From Thoreauomyces humboldtii (Eukaryota > Chytridiomycota > Chytridiomycetes > Spizellomycetales > Powellomycetaceae), in contig JADGJA010000161.1 in the NCBI GenBank assembly GCA_027596035.1, positions 1 through 35,232 on the forward strand: a stretch of 35,232 nt of DNA, written 5' to 3'. Under the pieces are notes generated by a model. The model saw nothing but the letters and a program-made list of their open reading frames with translations, did not search any database and was not told where the DNA came from. Shown here piece after piece: positions 35,205 to 35,232 of this stretch (position 1 is its first letter; the number at the start of each line of letters is the position of its first letter). The position numbers and the translations under genes are program-made.

Positions 35205-35232
35205 GGGGGGGGGGGGGGCGGCGCGGGGGGGG
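35205..35232. repeat. G-rich homopolymer at the window end
   Basis: A run of 14 G (35205-35218) is followed by a short CGGCGC break and a terminal run of 8 G. This looks like a contig end or base-calling artefact. It lacks a TTAGGG-type telomere unit. Confidence 0.8.

Noticed and set aside
35205..35232. Telomere or regulatory G-quadruplex at the window end
   Set aside because: There is no repeated telomere unit. The homopolymer at the very end of the sequence is better explained as an assembly or base-calling artefact.
1..35232. Transposons, CRISPR arrays, tRNA or rRNA genes
   Set aside because: I saw no transposase or reverse-transcriptase motifs, no spaced repeat array, and no tRNA- or rRNA-like sequence on either strand.

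Overview
The window reads as nuclear DNA of a filamentous or yeast-like fungus. Coding sequence is interrupted by short (57-93 nt) GT-AG introns with CTGAC/CTAAC-type branch sites, there are no operons or bacterial ribosome-binding sites, and the long genes are fungal secondary-metabolism types (a multimodular NRPS and ABCC full transporters). Intron density and codon style suggest a basidiomycete, possibly Ustilaginomycotina or a related group. This is an inference; there is no rRNA or other marker to fix it.

Layout. (1) 218-15792, minus: one giant NRPS gene. I could join it into a single 13-exon, 12-intron model of about 4,930 residues in which every exon length agrees with the splice phase. 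Domain order is half-C, A1, T1, C1, half-C, A2, T2, C2, A3, T3, C3, A4, T4, T5, R: four adenylation domains, three full condensation domains, a doubled carrier protein and a terminal NAD(P)H thioester reductase. (2) 15793-17457: a shared divergent promoter with a striking mirror arrangement of poly(dA:dT) tracts. (3) 17458-21681, plus: an intact ABCC (MRP/Yor1-like) exporter. (4) 22514-24076, minus: a conserved-looking protein with a possible Cys/His zinc site. (5) 24428-25975, minus: a single-pass membrane protein with a PPAY motif and a Cys-bearing ectodomain. (6) 26572-28379, plus: a secreted, Ser/Thr-rich, probably GPI-anchored wall protein. (7) about 28535-29115, minus: a broken NRPS relic. 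(8) 29600-33758, plus: a second ABCC transporter, disrupted near its 5' end. (9) 33853-34551, minus: a candidate small secreted protein.

How it fits together. The NRPS would assemble a peptide of about four residues and release it reductively as an aldehyde, an alcohol or a product of the aldehyde. The divergently transcribed ABCC pump is the obvious candidate exporter or self-protection factor. The second ABCC gene and the NRPS relic 12-13 kb further on look like remains of a duplicated or formerly larger cluster. No acyltransferase, P450, methyltransferase or cluster transcription factor is visible, so tailoring genes, if any, lie outside. The window ends in a G-rich homopolymer, probably a contig end.
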